This document shows positions 6,227 through 16,100 of a stretch of DNA of 64,000 nucleotides, piece by piece. Both the position numbers and the translations under genes were made by a program. This stretch comes from Planctomycetota bacterium (GTDB taxonomy: Bacteria; Planctomycetota; UBA1135; JADKAF01): contig JAEUHW010000260.1 of NCBI GenBank assembly GCA_016793245.1, positions 43,199 to 107,198 on the forward strand, given 5' to 3'. The notes beneath the pieces are model-generated. The model saw only the letters and a list, made by a program, of their open reading frames with translations, was not told where the DNA came from and did no database searches. Each line of letters starts with the position of its first letter. Positions within the stretch are counted from its first letter, which is position 1.

Positions 6227-9016
6227 CTACTTCAGCCGCTTCAGCGCAGCCTCGGCGGCCTGACCGACATCGCCCCAGGGCTCGAGCTTGCGCGCCCGAG
6301 TGTACGCCGCTCGTGCGCGATCGAGCTGCGCCGGCTCGACCTGCTCGCACGCGCGGCCGAGGAGCAGCCAGAGCGCCGCGTCGCGCGGGTGTTCGCGCGT
6401 CGCTTCTTCGATGGCGGGCAAGAGCTCGCTTCGCTCGGTGGGGCTCTTCGCGAGACGGAGGCGCGCGCCGAGCAGTGCGCGGCGATCTTCCGGCGAGCGC
6501 TGCGCGTGATCGGCGGAGATCGCCGCCAGCGCTTCGGTGGCCCCGCGGGTCTCGAGCTCGCCGTAGGTGCGGAGACGCGCGCAGCGGTTCTCCGGCACGG
6601 AGCTCAGGATCTTGCGCAGCGCTTCGACGTCGAGTGCCTGGATCGCCGAAGCGAATTGGCGCGGCTCGAGCTCGACGACTTTCGCGCTCGAGGCCGCGAC
6701 TTCGATGCCGACGAGGATGCGACGTCCATCGGCGACCGCGAGCGTCGGCGCGAGCGGCTGCGATGCGCTCTCCGAGTCATCGAGAGCGCTCACGATCAGC
6801 CGTCCCGGATGGACCGCCATCGAGAACGCGCTCTCGTCCTGCGGCGCACGACTCGCGAGCCAGCTCGCCCAGTCGGCGCGCGCGGGCTCGACCCACGTCG
6901 CGCCGGCTTCGAGCAAGGCATGCGCACAGAGCACCGTGAGCAGGGCACGCCCAGGCGCATCGATCCCGGGACCGAACACGACGGAATCGAAGAGCTCGTC
7001 GACCTCGAGCTCGCCCACCGGCAGCGGCGCGCCGCGGAGCTTCTGCGCGGCAGCTTGGACCTTCTCGACTGCCTGCGCGATCTCCGCGCGCGTGCGCGGC
7101 GCCGGAGCTTCGAGAAGGAGCCGCCCGAGAGCGTCGAGATCGGGCGCACTGAAGGGCTGCACCATGCCGTGTCGAGCGAGCGCGTCGCGCGCGATGCGCC
7201 GCAGCTCGTGGCTGGTTCCCGAGGAGAGCGCGAACTCGAGCTGCCCCTCGCGCAGCGCGACGCCGCGGACTTCCGGCGCGGCGAGGAGCAGCTCGCGCTC
7301 GGCGGCTCCGCGCACGTGCCAGATCCCCGCGCGCTCCTCCGCGGGGCGCCCCGTGATGAGCCATCCGCCGGGCGCGGGAACGATGGCTTGGATCGCGGTC
7401 CAATCTCCTGCCCTTGAGATGGCGCCGTTCGCGAGCTCGACGACGTAGAGCCGCTCGCCGAAGCTCCCTAGCCGTTCATCGTGGCCATAGCCCTGCAGGA
7501 TCACGCGACGTTCCTCCGCGTCCTTCGTGATCTCCGAGATCTGGAAGCGGGGGAGCTCTGCCAGCTCGCTCTCCTGATAGCGCGAGTCGCGGCGCACGAG
7601 CACGGAGCGCCTGGCGTACCAGGAGAAGCTCATCGCGGGATCCCGTTGCGCCTCGGCGGCGCGACCGACCAGGAGATGCTCCTGGGTGGAGGCAAGGCCG
7701 GTGCCGTGTCCGAGGAGCTCTTCGCCGAAGCTCCCGTTCTCGACGACGCGCAGCTCGCCCGCTCGATTGGTCGCATACCAGCGCCCGCGCCAGAGCTCGA
7801 GACTCGCGAGCTCGTTCTCGTGGGCGATCAGCTCTTCGCTGGAGCCATCGGCTCTCCATACGCTCGCGCTACTCCAGTCGATCGCGAGCCAGCGGCCATC
7901 CGGCAGGGCCTGCAGGCGACTCAGATGGTTCACGGGGAACGTCGCGACGAGCTCGCTACTTTCCAGCAAGCGCTGCCAGCGCGTCGAGCGCGGCGCGGGC
8001 TGCTCGAGTTCGATGACGGGGAGCGCCTCTTCCGTGCTCTCGAGCTGGAGCGTCGCGAGGAGGTGATCGCGCTCCGGGCGCTCGAGCTCAGGAGCTCCGG
8101 GCCACAGCAGGCGCAGCATCAGAGTGCGTTGGCCCTCGAGCGGGATCGCGATCACGTCGAAGCTCAGCGTGCTCGAGCGACCGACGAGTCGACGAGAGCG
8201 GCACCCGTCGCGCTCGATGGGCTCACGACGCACCTCGACGAAGTCGCCGTGGTCCTTCGCGAGGAGCTTCGCGCTCGCCGTCAGCGCGGCGTCGAGCGAG
8301 CGATGCGTCTCCTCGAAGACGAAGAGCGCGCACGTCGCCATGCCGTCCTCCAGCGCAAGCAACGCTTGCGCGTCCGCTTGCTCGGAGGCCGTCCAGACGC
8401 TGGGGCGCAGCTCGAACGAGAGGCGAAAGCCGTCGACTTCGACCTGTCGGCGCGTCGGCGCAAGGCCATCCGCCCATGGACGACCAGGGCCAGGGAACTC
8501 CAGCCCTTCCACGACTTCGTTCGCCTTCTCGGCGAGCCAGGCGGCGCGCGATGCCGCGGCGAACGAGGCGATCGAATAGACGAGCCCCGGCCTCACGAGC
8601 AGATCGACGTGGAACGCGAGCTTCTGCTTCTCGAGCTCGGTGGTGAACGCGCGCGTCACGCGTGTCCAGCGCGCCTCGCGCTGGACTTGAAAGGGCTCGT
8701 CGTGGCCGACGATCGTCATGAGATCGAGGAGTCGTCGATAGTCGGCGTCGTTCTCCGCCAAGGTCCGATGCTCGAGCACGATGGCGAACACGTCCCCCGC
8801 GGGGTCGCGGCGCGCGGCGGACTCGGTGCAGCGGAACTGGTCTTCACCAGCCGTTGGGTTCACCTGCTGGCGCTTCCAGTACTTGCCGAGCTCGAGCTTG
8901 GCGCCTTCCTCTCCGATGGGATAGCGCTTGGTCTGCGCGAGCGCGGGCAGCGCTGTCGTCGCGGCGATGCAGAGCGCGAGAGCGGCGCGAGGGAGGAGGG
9001 CAGAGAGTTGAGGCAT
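6227..9016 (-). CDS. Large secreted protein, propeller-like, paralogue A
   Basis: A 929-residue exported protein with signal peptide MPQLSALLPRAALALCIAAT ending at ALPALAQ. Residues about 30-330 form two related alpha/beta modules (each with a strand such as LRLLWPGAPELERPERDHL). A middle region at about 345-600 looks like a degenerate beta-propeller (ALPDGRWLAIDWSSASVWRA, ATNRAGELRVVENGS). The C-terminal part holds many short helices and ends in a TPR-like pair (ALWLLLGRACEQVEPAQLDR). It lies head to tail with the paralogue at 9141-11954, with 124 bp between them. No family name or catalytic motif could be assigned; a periplasmic or surface sensor or scaffold is a guess. Confidence 0.8.
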   Translation of the reverse strand: MPQLSALLPRAALALCIAATTALPALAQTKRYPIGEEGAKLELGKYWKRQQVNPTAGEDQFRCTESAARRDPAGDVFAIVLEHRTLAENDADYRRLLDLMTIVGHDEPFQVQREARWTRVTRAFTTELEKQKLAFHVDLLVRPGLVYSIASFAAASRAAWLAEKANEVVEGLEFPGPGRPWADGLAPTRRQVEVDGFRLSFELRPSVWTASEQADAQALLALEDGMATCALFVFEETHRSLDAALTASAKLLAKDHGDFVEVRREPIERDGCRSRRLVGRSSTLSFDVIAIPLEGQRTLMLRLLWPGAPELERPERDHLLATLQLESTEEALPVIELEQPAPRSTRWQRLLESSELVATFPVNHLSRLQALPDGRWLAIDWSSASVWRADGSSEELIAHENELASLELWRGRWYATNRAGELRVVENGSFGEELLGHGTGLASTQEHLLVGRAAEAQRDPAMSFSWYARRSVLVRRDSRYQESELAELPRFQISEITKDAEERRVILQGYGHDERLGSFGERLYVVELANGAISRAGDWTAIQAIVPAPGGWLITGRPAEERAGIWHVRGAAERELLLAAPEVRGVALREGQLEFALSSGTSHELRRIARDALARHGMVQPFSAPDLDALGRLLLEAPAPRTRAEIAQAVEKVQAAAQKLRGAPLPVGELEVDELFDSVVFGPGIDAPGRALLTVLCAHALLEAGATWVEPARADWASWLASRAPQDESAFSMAVHPGRLIVSALDDSESASQPLAPTLAVADGRRILVGIEVAASSAKVVELEPRQFASAIQALDVEALRKILSSVPENRCARLRTYGELETRGATEALAAISADHAQRSPEDRRALLGARLRLAKSPTERSELLPAIEEATREHPRDAALWLLLGRACEQVEPAQLDRARAAYTRARKLEPWGDVGQAAEAALKRLK

Positions 9017-9140
9017 CGGTCGATGGGGCTCGGAGACGAAGGAGAGCAGCAGAACGAGGGGACGCCGGAGCGAAGCGCAGAGGGCGAGGATGCAACCGCA
9101 AGCATCGGAGAAGCGGAGGCCGTGATCCTGGCTCCGCCTC

Positions 9141-11954
9141 TCAGCGCTTCCAGCGCTCGAGGGCCGTTACGGCGGCTCTGCCGACGGCGGACCAGCTCTT
9201 CCGCGCGGCCCGCGCATAAGCGGCCCGCGCGAGCTCGAGCCGCGGAGGATCCGCGCGCTCGCACGCGGCCGCGAGATGATAGCTCGCCACGTCGCTCTCG
9301 GGATGGCGGCGCAGCACTTCAAGCGCGAGCTCGATCAGCTCGGCGGCCTGCGCGGGTGTAGGCGGCACTTGTGAGCGCGCCCAGAGCTCCGCTTCGGCGG
9401 CGCCGCGCGAGCTCGCGGCGAACGGCTGCGCCAACACCGCGACCGCCGCGGCCTCGCCTCGGTGGGCCAGGTGCTCATAGATGCGCTCGCGCAGCAGGTA
9501 GTTCCGCTCGTGCGCGCGGAGGAGGGCGAGCAGCGCGGCGGTATCGACGTTCTCGAGCGCAGCGGCGAAGCCCGAGGGCATGCGCTCCGCTGTCGCGCGG
9601 AGGAGTCGCTCGGCGGAGAGGCCGAGCAGGATCGTCCGGCCGCGAGCCTCCCTGCGTGCGGTATCGCAAGGCCAGTCATAACCTTCGGAGTCGTCGAGCG
9701 CCAAGCGCACGCCATTCGGCGCGAGCAACGGCAGATCGAACAAGGAGCTCTCGACTCTCGCACCGGGGCCGACCCACGCGGCCCAGGTCGGCTCGGGCTC
9801 GTCGATCCAGACGGCGCGTCGGGCGAGGAGCGCGCGCATGTTCAGCAGCGCGCAGAGCGCGCGGCCGGGATAGCCCATGCCGCCGGCGAAGTGCATCGAC
9901 TGCAGCAGGCGATCGCACTCGCGCGCGGCCGTGGGCAGCTCGGCTCCGCAGAGCTCTCGCGCGTCGGCTTGCACGCGAGCGAGCACCCGCTCGATCTCCC
10001 GTGCGGTCCCCGGCGCCGCGCTCGCCGCGAACATGCGCTCTCCGAGGAGGTCGAGATCCTCGGGAGCGAAGGGCTCGATGCGCGGCCCCATCTTCGCGAC
10101 CTCGGCGAGTCCGATGCGGTGGAGCTCGTAACCGGCCGTGGTGCTGAGGCCGAACTCGAGGTGCTCTGCGTCGAGAGCCACGCCGAGGACTTCGCGACTC
10201 GCGACGAGGAGGCGCGGCGGTTCTCCTTCGACGATCTGCCAGATGCCGTAAGGCTCGAGTGGGGGGCGACCCGTGACCAGCCAGCCGCGCGGTGCGGGGC
10301 CGAAGCAGCGGAGCTCCCTCCAGATCCCCAGGCTGCGCAGCGCGCCGGTCGCGAGCTCGAGGACCAACAGCCGACATTGCGTCTCGCCGAGCTGTCGTCC
10401 GCGTTGGTCGGCGCGCAGCGCGAGTCGATGGCCCTGCTCATCGACTTGCATCTGTGTGACCTGCACGTCGCGGAGCTCCGCGAGGATCTGCTCGGCGCCG
10501 GTCGGCGTGCGACGCACGATGGTCGAGCTCCAGCCGCCGTAGCGCGACTCCAGATCGAGGAGCGGCGCGTTCGCTGTCGAGCGCGAGAGGAGGAGTTCGT
10601 CGCCGACGACGTGCAGGCACTGTGCGTCGATCGGCTCCACTTCGCCATCCGCGCGCGCGTCGGGGGCGGTCGCCGAGAGCTCGCGATTCCGCGCGGATAT
10701 CCAGCGTCCCTGCCACAGTGCATGGGATCTGGGGAATAGGTCTCCTCCGGGGATCGGGCGGGCTCCCGAGGCGTCGAGGACCCGGCTCGTGCCGAAGTTC
10801 TCGAGGAGCCACGTCTGCGGCGCGACCCGCCGGACGGAGCGAACTTCGTCGCTCGGCGCGCGGGCCAGGAGCTCGCCTCGCGACAGGAGCTCGCGGAGCA
10901 GTGGGGCGTGCTCGACCTGGAAGCGGCTCGACTCCGCGGGGATCGGTGGCAGATCGGCGCTGAGCGGTGCGATGCGGAGAGAAGAGAAGCAGCGCTCGCG
11001 TTCGGCGCGCGCTTCTTCGGGCGCGCCGGGAGACCAATAGCGCAGCACGACGCCGAGGTTCGCATCGATGCGGAGGCTGAGCAGACGATGCGTGCGCTGC
11101 GAGGAGTGTGCGTCGAGGATCGAGCCTTCGAGCTCGCCGATGCGCGTCGGGCGCCAGGCGCCCGCGACGAGATCGGGCTCCTCTGCGCGGAGCCGCGCGC
11201 ACTCCCGAAAGAGCGCGTGCTCGTCGTCGGAGAGGTAGCTGGTCCTCACGACGAGACCCTGCGTTTCATCCGGCGCGAGCGCGCGCCATTCCTCACCCGG
11301 GCCGGGCTTCGCCTCGCGCAGCGCCGCAGGCCGAACTTGGAAGCCGAGCTCGAAGCTGCCGATCGCCACGCGTTGCTCGCGCGGGACGAGGTCGCGGCTC
11401 CAAGCGCTGTCTTCCGCCGGCCAGCGCAGTCCGTTCAGGAGCTCATCGGCGGCGGCCAGCAGCGCGGCTTCGCGCTCGCGCGGTGCCGAGGCGATGACCG
11501 AGTACGCGAGCGCATCTCCGTACACGAGGACCAAGATCCAGCGGCGTTCGCGGCCGGCGCTCTCCTGCGTGAAGGTCCGCGACGCTCGCTTGAAACCCGC
11601 GACGGAGGAGAGCTCGAGCTCTACGTCGCGCCCCTCCGCCAGCAGCGTGTCGAGCACGCGGCGAGCATCGGCGGGGCACTCGACGCAGGTCTGATGCTCG
11701 CGCAGCTCGAGCTCGAGCGGCTCGAGCTCCCGTCCATCGGAGCTGCGCTGCTCGTGCACCCAACGCTGGACCTCGGGCCGCGTGTCCGAGCCGACGCGCT
11801 TCCATCTCGCATCGAGCACGAGGGTCGAGCCGACGGCGCCGATCGCTTGCGTCGTCTGCTGCGCGCGGAGCTCCGGCACGGCGCAGGCGATCAGCAGGGC
11901 AACGCCTGCAATCCTCAGCAAGCGCGGCAGTTGGAAGGGCAAACGGGTGGACAT
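9141..11954 (-). CDS. Large secreted protein, propeller-like, paralogue B
   Basis: A 937-residue protein with the same architecture as its downstream neighbour. A signal peptide (MSTRLPFQLPRLLRIAGVAL, then LIACAVPELRAQ) is followed by two N-terminal modules (LVLDARWKRVGSDTRPEVQR), a propeller-like middle with matching phrases (SLGIWRELRCFGPAPRGWLV, TGRPPLEPYGIWQI) and a C-terminal helical region ending YHLAAACERADPPRLELARA. The ATG at 11954 was chosen because it gives the signal peptide; the frame is open for another 124 codons upstream but that part looks non-coding. The corresponding ends of the two paralogues align well, so they arose by tandem duplication, with considerable divergence since. 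Confidence 0.8.
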   Translation of the reverse strand: MSTRLPFQLPRLLRIAGVALLIACAVPELRAQQTTQAIGAVGSTLVLDARWKRVGSDTRPEVQRWVHEQRSSDGRELEPLELELREHQTCVECPADARRVLDTLLAEGRDVELELSSVAGFKRASRTFTQESAGRERRWILVLVYGDALAYSVIASAPREREAALLAAADELLNGLRWPAEDSAWSRDLVPREQRVAIGSFELGFQVRPAALREAKPGPGEEWRALAPDETQGLVVRTSYLSDDEHALFRECARLRAEEPDLVAGAWRPTRIGELEGSILDAHSSQRTHRLLSLRIDANLGVVLRYWSPGAPEEARAERERCFSSLRIAPLSADLPPIPAESSRFQVEHAPLLRELLSRGELLARAPSDEVRSVRRVAPQTWLLENFGTSRVLDASGARPIPGGDLFPRSHALWQGRWISARNRELSATAPDARADGEVEPIDAQCLHVVGDELLLSRSTANAPLLDLESRYGGWSSTIVRRTPTGAEQILAELRDVQVTQMQVDEQGHRLALRADQRGRQLGETQCRLLVLELATGALRSLGIWRELRCFGPAPRGWLVTGRPPLEPYGIWQIVEGEPPRLLVASREVLGVALDAEHLEFGLSTTAGYELHRIGLAEVAKMGPRIEPFAPEDLDLLGERMFAASAAPGTAREIERVLARVQADARELCGAELPTAARECDRLLQSMHFAGGMGYPGRALCALLNMRALLARRAVWIDEPEPTWAAWVGPGARVESSLFDLPLLAPNGVRLALDDSEGYDWPCDTARREARGRTILLGLSAERLLRATAERMPSGFAAALENVDTAALLALLRAHERNYLLRERIYEHLAHRGEAAAVAVLAQPFAASSRGAAEAELWARSQVPPTPAQAAELIELALEVLRRHPESDVASYHLAAACERADPPRLELARAAYARAARKSWSAVGRAAVTALERWKR

Positions 11955-12236
11955 GGCGGAGAGCTCGTGGAGTCGCGCTGCATGTTCTAATGGCGTCGGC
12001 GGATTCGAGCCATGGCGATGCGAGAGGGCTGGGGGAGCTGGAGCGCGGGGCGCGACGCAGGCGCGGAGGGATGTGCTCGGCCGATCGGCTCGCGGGGCAG
12101 GCATCGACGCTGAGAGGATCAGCGGCGATCGCCATCCCTCGTCGAGCTGCCCCGCGTGCCGAGCCGAGATCTCCGCGCCGCACGTCGCGGTTCGCGTGCC
12201 TCGGCATACAGCTCGGGAGAGCGCTAGGCTATCTCC

Positions 12237-12629
12237 ATGATGCAGGCCCTCCGGGAAGTCCTCGCCGCCGAGCCGATAATCGCCTATGCGCTGCTCTTCG
12301 GGTCGCGGGCCCGCGGCACAGCGCACGAAGACAGCGATGTCGATCTCGCGATCGGGGGGCGAGATCTAGCGTTCTCGCTTCTCGATCTGGGCGGGCTCAT
12401 CGCGCGCCTCGAAGAGGTCGCCGGTGCTTCCGTGGATCTCGTGCTCCTCGACGAAGCGCCACCGGGGCTCGCGTTCCGCATCTTTCAAGAAGGACGGGTC
12501 CTCTTCGACCGCGATCATTCCGCGTTCCTCGAGCGGAAGGCGAAGGCGATGCTCGAGTACTACGACTGGCAGCCGATCGAGGCGCGGCTGGCTCGAGCGG
12601 TGCTGGAGGCGGCGCAACGTGGTCGATAG
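12237..12629 (+). CDS. mntA: MntA-type nucleotidyltransferase antitoxin
   Basis: A 130-residue minimal nucleotidyltransferase. The signature GSRARGTAHEDSDVDLAIGG fits GSx10DxD, and a third acidic residue is in ASVDLVLLDEA, so the active site is complete. In MNT-HEPN modules this enzyme AMPylates the HEPN toxin near its active site and so blocks its RNase. The end of the gene overlaps the GTG start of the HEPN gene by 11 bases, consistent with one operon. The start is MMQALREVLAAE; the second ATG at 12240 is equally possible. Confidence 0.9.
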   Translation: MMQALREVLAAEPIIAYALLFGSRARGTAHEDSDVDLAIGGRDLAFSLLDLGGLIARLEEVAGASVDLVLLDEAPPGLAFRIFQEGRVLFDRDHSAFLERKAKAMLEYYDWQPIEARLARAVLEAAQRGR

Positions 12630-13053
12630 CGCGTACCTCGCCAAGGCCTTCGCGGACATCCGCGATGGAGTCGCCCGGATTCGCGAAGTTCTGCCGGCCA
12701 TGGTCGAGGAGCTCCGCGCGGATCGAACGCGCCGCGAAGTCGTGGTGCTGAATCTCTTCGTCGCGCTGCAGGAGTGTCTCTCCGTCGCGACGCACTGGCT
12801 CGCCGACGAAGCCCGTCGCATGCCGGTGAGCTATCGTGATGCGGTCGAGCGCTTAGGTGAGCTCGGAGTGCTTTCGCCGGAGCTCACGCAGCGCCTCGAC
12901 TTCGCCAGCGAGTGGCGTAGCTCGATCGCTCTCCGCTCTGGGACGCTCGAGGTCGAACGCCTCCACGAAGTCGCTTCGCGGCACCTCGGCGATCTCGAGC
13001 TCTTCTGTGCCGCGGTGGCGCAGCGCGTCGCGGACGAGCGCAGCGAAGCCTGA
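12619..13053 (+). CDS. HepT-like HEPN protein lacking the catalytic motif
   Basis: A 144-residue all-helical protein that follows MntA and starts at GTG 12619 (MVDSAYLAKAFADIRDGV). It matches the HepT/DUF86-type arrangement: VLNLFVALQECLSVATHWLA, then SYRDAVERLGELGVLSPELT. In active HepT proteins the next segment carries an R-N-x-x-V-H-x-Y type motif (the RX4-6H RNase site). Here the aligned segment is EWRSSIALRSGTLEVERLHE, so the Asn is Ser, the His is Leu, and the AMPylated Tyr is missing. The fold and pairing look preserved but the RNase site does not, so this toxin is probably inactive or has another role. Confidence 0.8.
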   Translation: MVDSAYLAKAFADIRDGVARIREVLPAMVEELRADRTRREVVVLNLFVALQECLSVATHWLADEARRMPVSYRDAVERLGELGVLSPELTQRLDFASEWRSSIALRSGTLEVERLHEVASRHLGDLELFCAAVAQRVADERSEA

Positions 13054-13128
13054 GCGCTTGCACGCGAGGAACGCGCGAGCTTCCGCAAGGCTACGGATCG
13101 AGCTCGCGCGTGGGATGCTGCCCCCTCG

Positions 13129-16100
13129 CTAGGCCGCTCGTCGAACGCGGTTCGATCGATCGCGGGTCAGGAGCGCCACGAGAGGCGGGAGGAAGAGCAT
13201 CAACACGGCAGCGCTGGGTAGGGTCGTCGTGTCGCCGCGACTCGAGAGCTCGATCAAGAGCGCGAACAGGAGCGGCGTCGCGATGGCGCAAGTGCGCGCG
13301 GTGCTGGAGGCGGCGACGCGCCAACCGAACAGGGCCGCCATGGCGAAGAGGAGCGCGGGGCGCGGGCCATCGATGCCGAACCCGGTGAAGTGCATCTGGG
13401 TCGCGAGGGATGCCGCGCTCCATCCGACCCAGGCGATCCACGGTGCGTGGCGTGCGCACAGGAAGGAGCAGGGGAGCGCTCCGGCGACGAGGAGCAGGAG
13501 CAGGAAATGCAGCGCCACGAGCGGCGTGAGCCAGCGCGGCAGTGAGGAGTCGGCGCAAGAGCGGAGCTGCTCGGCTTGCTCTCGAGGCAGATCCACCGCA
13601 TGCGCCGCGGCGCTCTGCAGCACCGCGGCCGCGAGGCGCGGCGAGAGATCGAGCTGACGGAGGTCATGCTCGGCGAAGGAGCGCAAGGCGCTGCGGCGCG
13701 CCGCTTCGGTGGGCGCATGCATCGCGACGCGGGCGTTCCAGATGGCGTCGAGGAAGTCGTAGCGCCTCGTAGGCGCTGTGCTCGGCGAGGCCCCCGCGAG
13801 CTGAGCTCCGATCGCGTAGCGACCGGGATCGCGGGTCGCGAGGAGCTCGAGATCGGCTCGTGCGTTCGGGAACGGCCACAAGTTCTCGGCTCCGATGTCG
13901 AAGAGCGCGAGCCGCGGATGGTGGGCCTTCGCGGCGATCCGGCGTTCGAAGCCGGAATGCCACGCGTCCATGTCTGCGGCCTTCGGCTCGGCATCGGCGG
14001 GGTCGAGACGCAGTGCCAGGGCCAGCTCGAGGGTGCTCGGGAGCGCGCTCCCCAGGAAGTAGTGGATCTCTCCGATCATCGCCGTTCCCGGCGAGACGTC
14101 GCTTCCGGTGCTCGAGCACCCTCGCAGCCCGTAGATCTCCGACAGCTGCACTTGCAGCTCCTCCTTCAGCACCTCGAAGCGCGGACCTTCGCCGTCCGCT
14201 GAGAGTCGACCTCTTACTCTGGCCAGCACCGAGCCGATGCGCGCGCCAGGGCCTCCGAGCTCTCGCTGATGGCGCGCTTCGGCGGCAGCGTGACCGAAGA
14301 GACGCAGCCGACTGCGCGGTTCGAAATGGAGGCCGAGATCGCCCTCCCAGCGAAGCTCGATCGTCTCGCCCACTCGCAGAGGCTGCCGGTGCTCTCCCAG
14401 CAGGCGTGGCTCGATGCTCGCGTCTTCGAGGAGGAAGACGCCGAGCGTCGCGAGGAAGCCCGAGGACTTCGGCGCGTCCTTCGCGTTCCACCAGAGCGGC
14501 AGCCAAGCGGTATCGACGCCGCTCGCCGAGCGTACCCAGGTTGGGACACGTGCGTCGCGCGGGGCACGCAGCCAGGCGAGATGTCGCCAGAGGAACGACT
14601 CGTCGCGCTTCGCCGTGGCCGCGTAGTCCAGCGTGTCGTTGAGCACGAGCGGCATCTGCGTGCCGATCGACAACTTGCGTCGTGCCCAGCCTTCCACGCT
14701 GCCGGCGCGGATCTCGCGCAGCTCCTCCTCGATCTTCTCCGTGGTCTGCCTTCGAGATCCGGAGCCCAGCCAGGCTCGAGCGACCTCCGCGGTATCGCCG
14801 CGCCATGCTCGCCCGCGTGTGCCCGTGCCCTCGAACGCGATCTCCGCGAACCCGAAGACCGCGCCGTCGGCAAGTCCCTCGGCCAGCAATGCGAAGCGCG
14901 CGGCGAGCGCTTCGGCGCGCGGGAGCTCGCGCCAGCGCTGCGCTTCCGCGATGAGGCGCGGCGCTGCCGCGGCGCGCCGCGCACGGCACTCCCTCGAGGC
15001 TTCCGTACGGAGCGGGTCGTGCGACCCGAAGAAGCACTGCAGATCGACCGGCAGGCCGACCCAGATCGACCACGTGTGCAGCGCGAGCGCGCGCACCTCC
15101 ACCGTCTCCGCGGGATCGAGTGCGAGCGCCGCGAGGCGATCTTCGCCCGCAGGCGACCACCACGCCGCGAGCTGCGACGAGGACCACTCGATCGGCGGAT
15201 GACTCAGCTCATCGAAGCGGGAGCGTTCGTTGCGAGCCGAAGCGAGGCGGCGTCCGGACTCGCGATGCAGCGCGACGAGCACCTCTTCGCGCGCGTCGGC
15301 GCTCCAGGCGGCGAGCTCGACTCGAGCGCGGCGTTGGAAGGCCGCAGCGAACGCCGCGAGGCGACGACCTTTGCTCGGCGAACGCAAGGCGCTGGCGAAG
15401 GGGTCGGCCGAGAGTTGACCGAGATCGGGATCGACGCGCTCGAGCAGGGTCGGATCCGGCCACGGCTCGGCGCAGCCGAGCGCCGCGTGGACCACGAGCT
15501 CGAAGTCCCACGCTTCGCTCTCGCTCGTCATCGCGCGCGGTCGATCGACGCCCGGAGCGGCCCGGCGCTGCACGATCGCCGCAGCTTCCGCGAAGAGCGG
15601 TGCCGCGGACGCGAGGTCGCCGCGCTCGAGTTGCTCCGCGACGACCGCATGCAGGCTCTGCAGCAGCGGAAGGTCGAGCTCGGCCCACGCGGGATCGCCG
15701 TCGGCGAGATCTCGCGCGAGCTCCCGCAGTGGAGGGAGCGCCGCGCCGGGATAGCCGGCGGCGACGGCGCGCTTCGCATCGTCCATCCGCGAACGCCACG
15801 TCGAGCCCGGCAGCAGGAAGCCGAAGAAGAGCACGAGCCACGTGGCGGTCATCGCGGCGGCCGTGGTGAGCGCCACGCTGTGGCGACGCATGCGGCGCAG
15901 GGCGCGCTGGAGCGGGCTCGGAAGACGCGCGCTCACACCGCGTCCGGCGGCGAAGCTCTCGAGCTCCTCGCCGAACGCGAGCGCGGTCGCGTAGCGATCG
16001 GCCGGGCGCTTCGCGAGCGCCTTCAGGCACACCGCTTCCAGCTCCGCCGGCACGCGGGGCTCGAGCTTCCGCGGCGGTCGCGGATCTTCGTGGAGGATCG

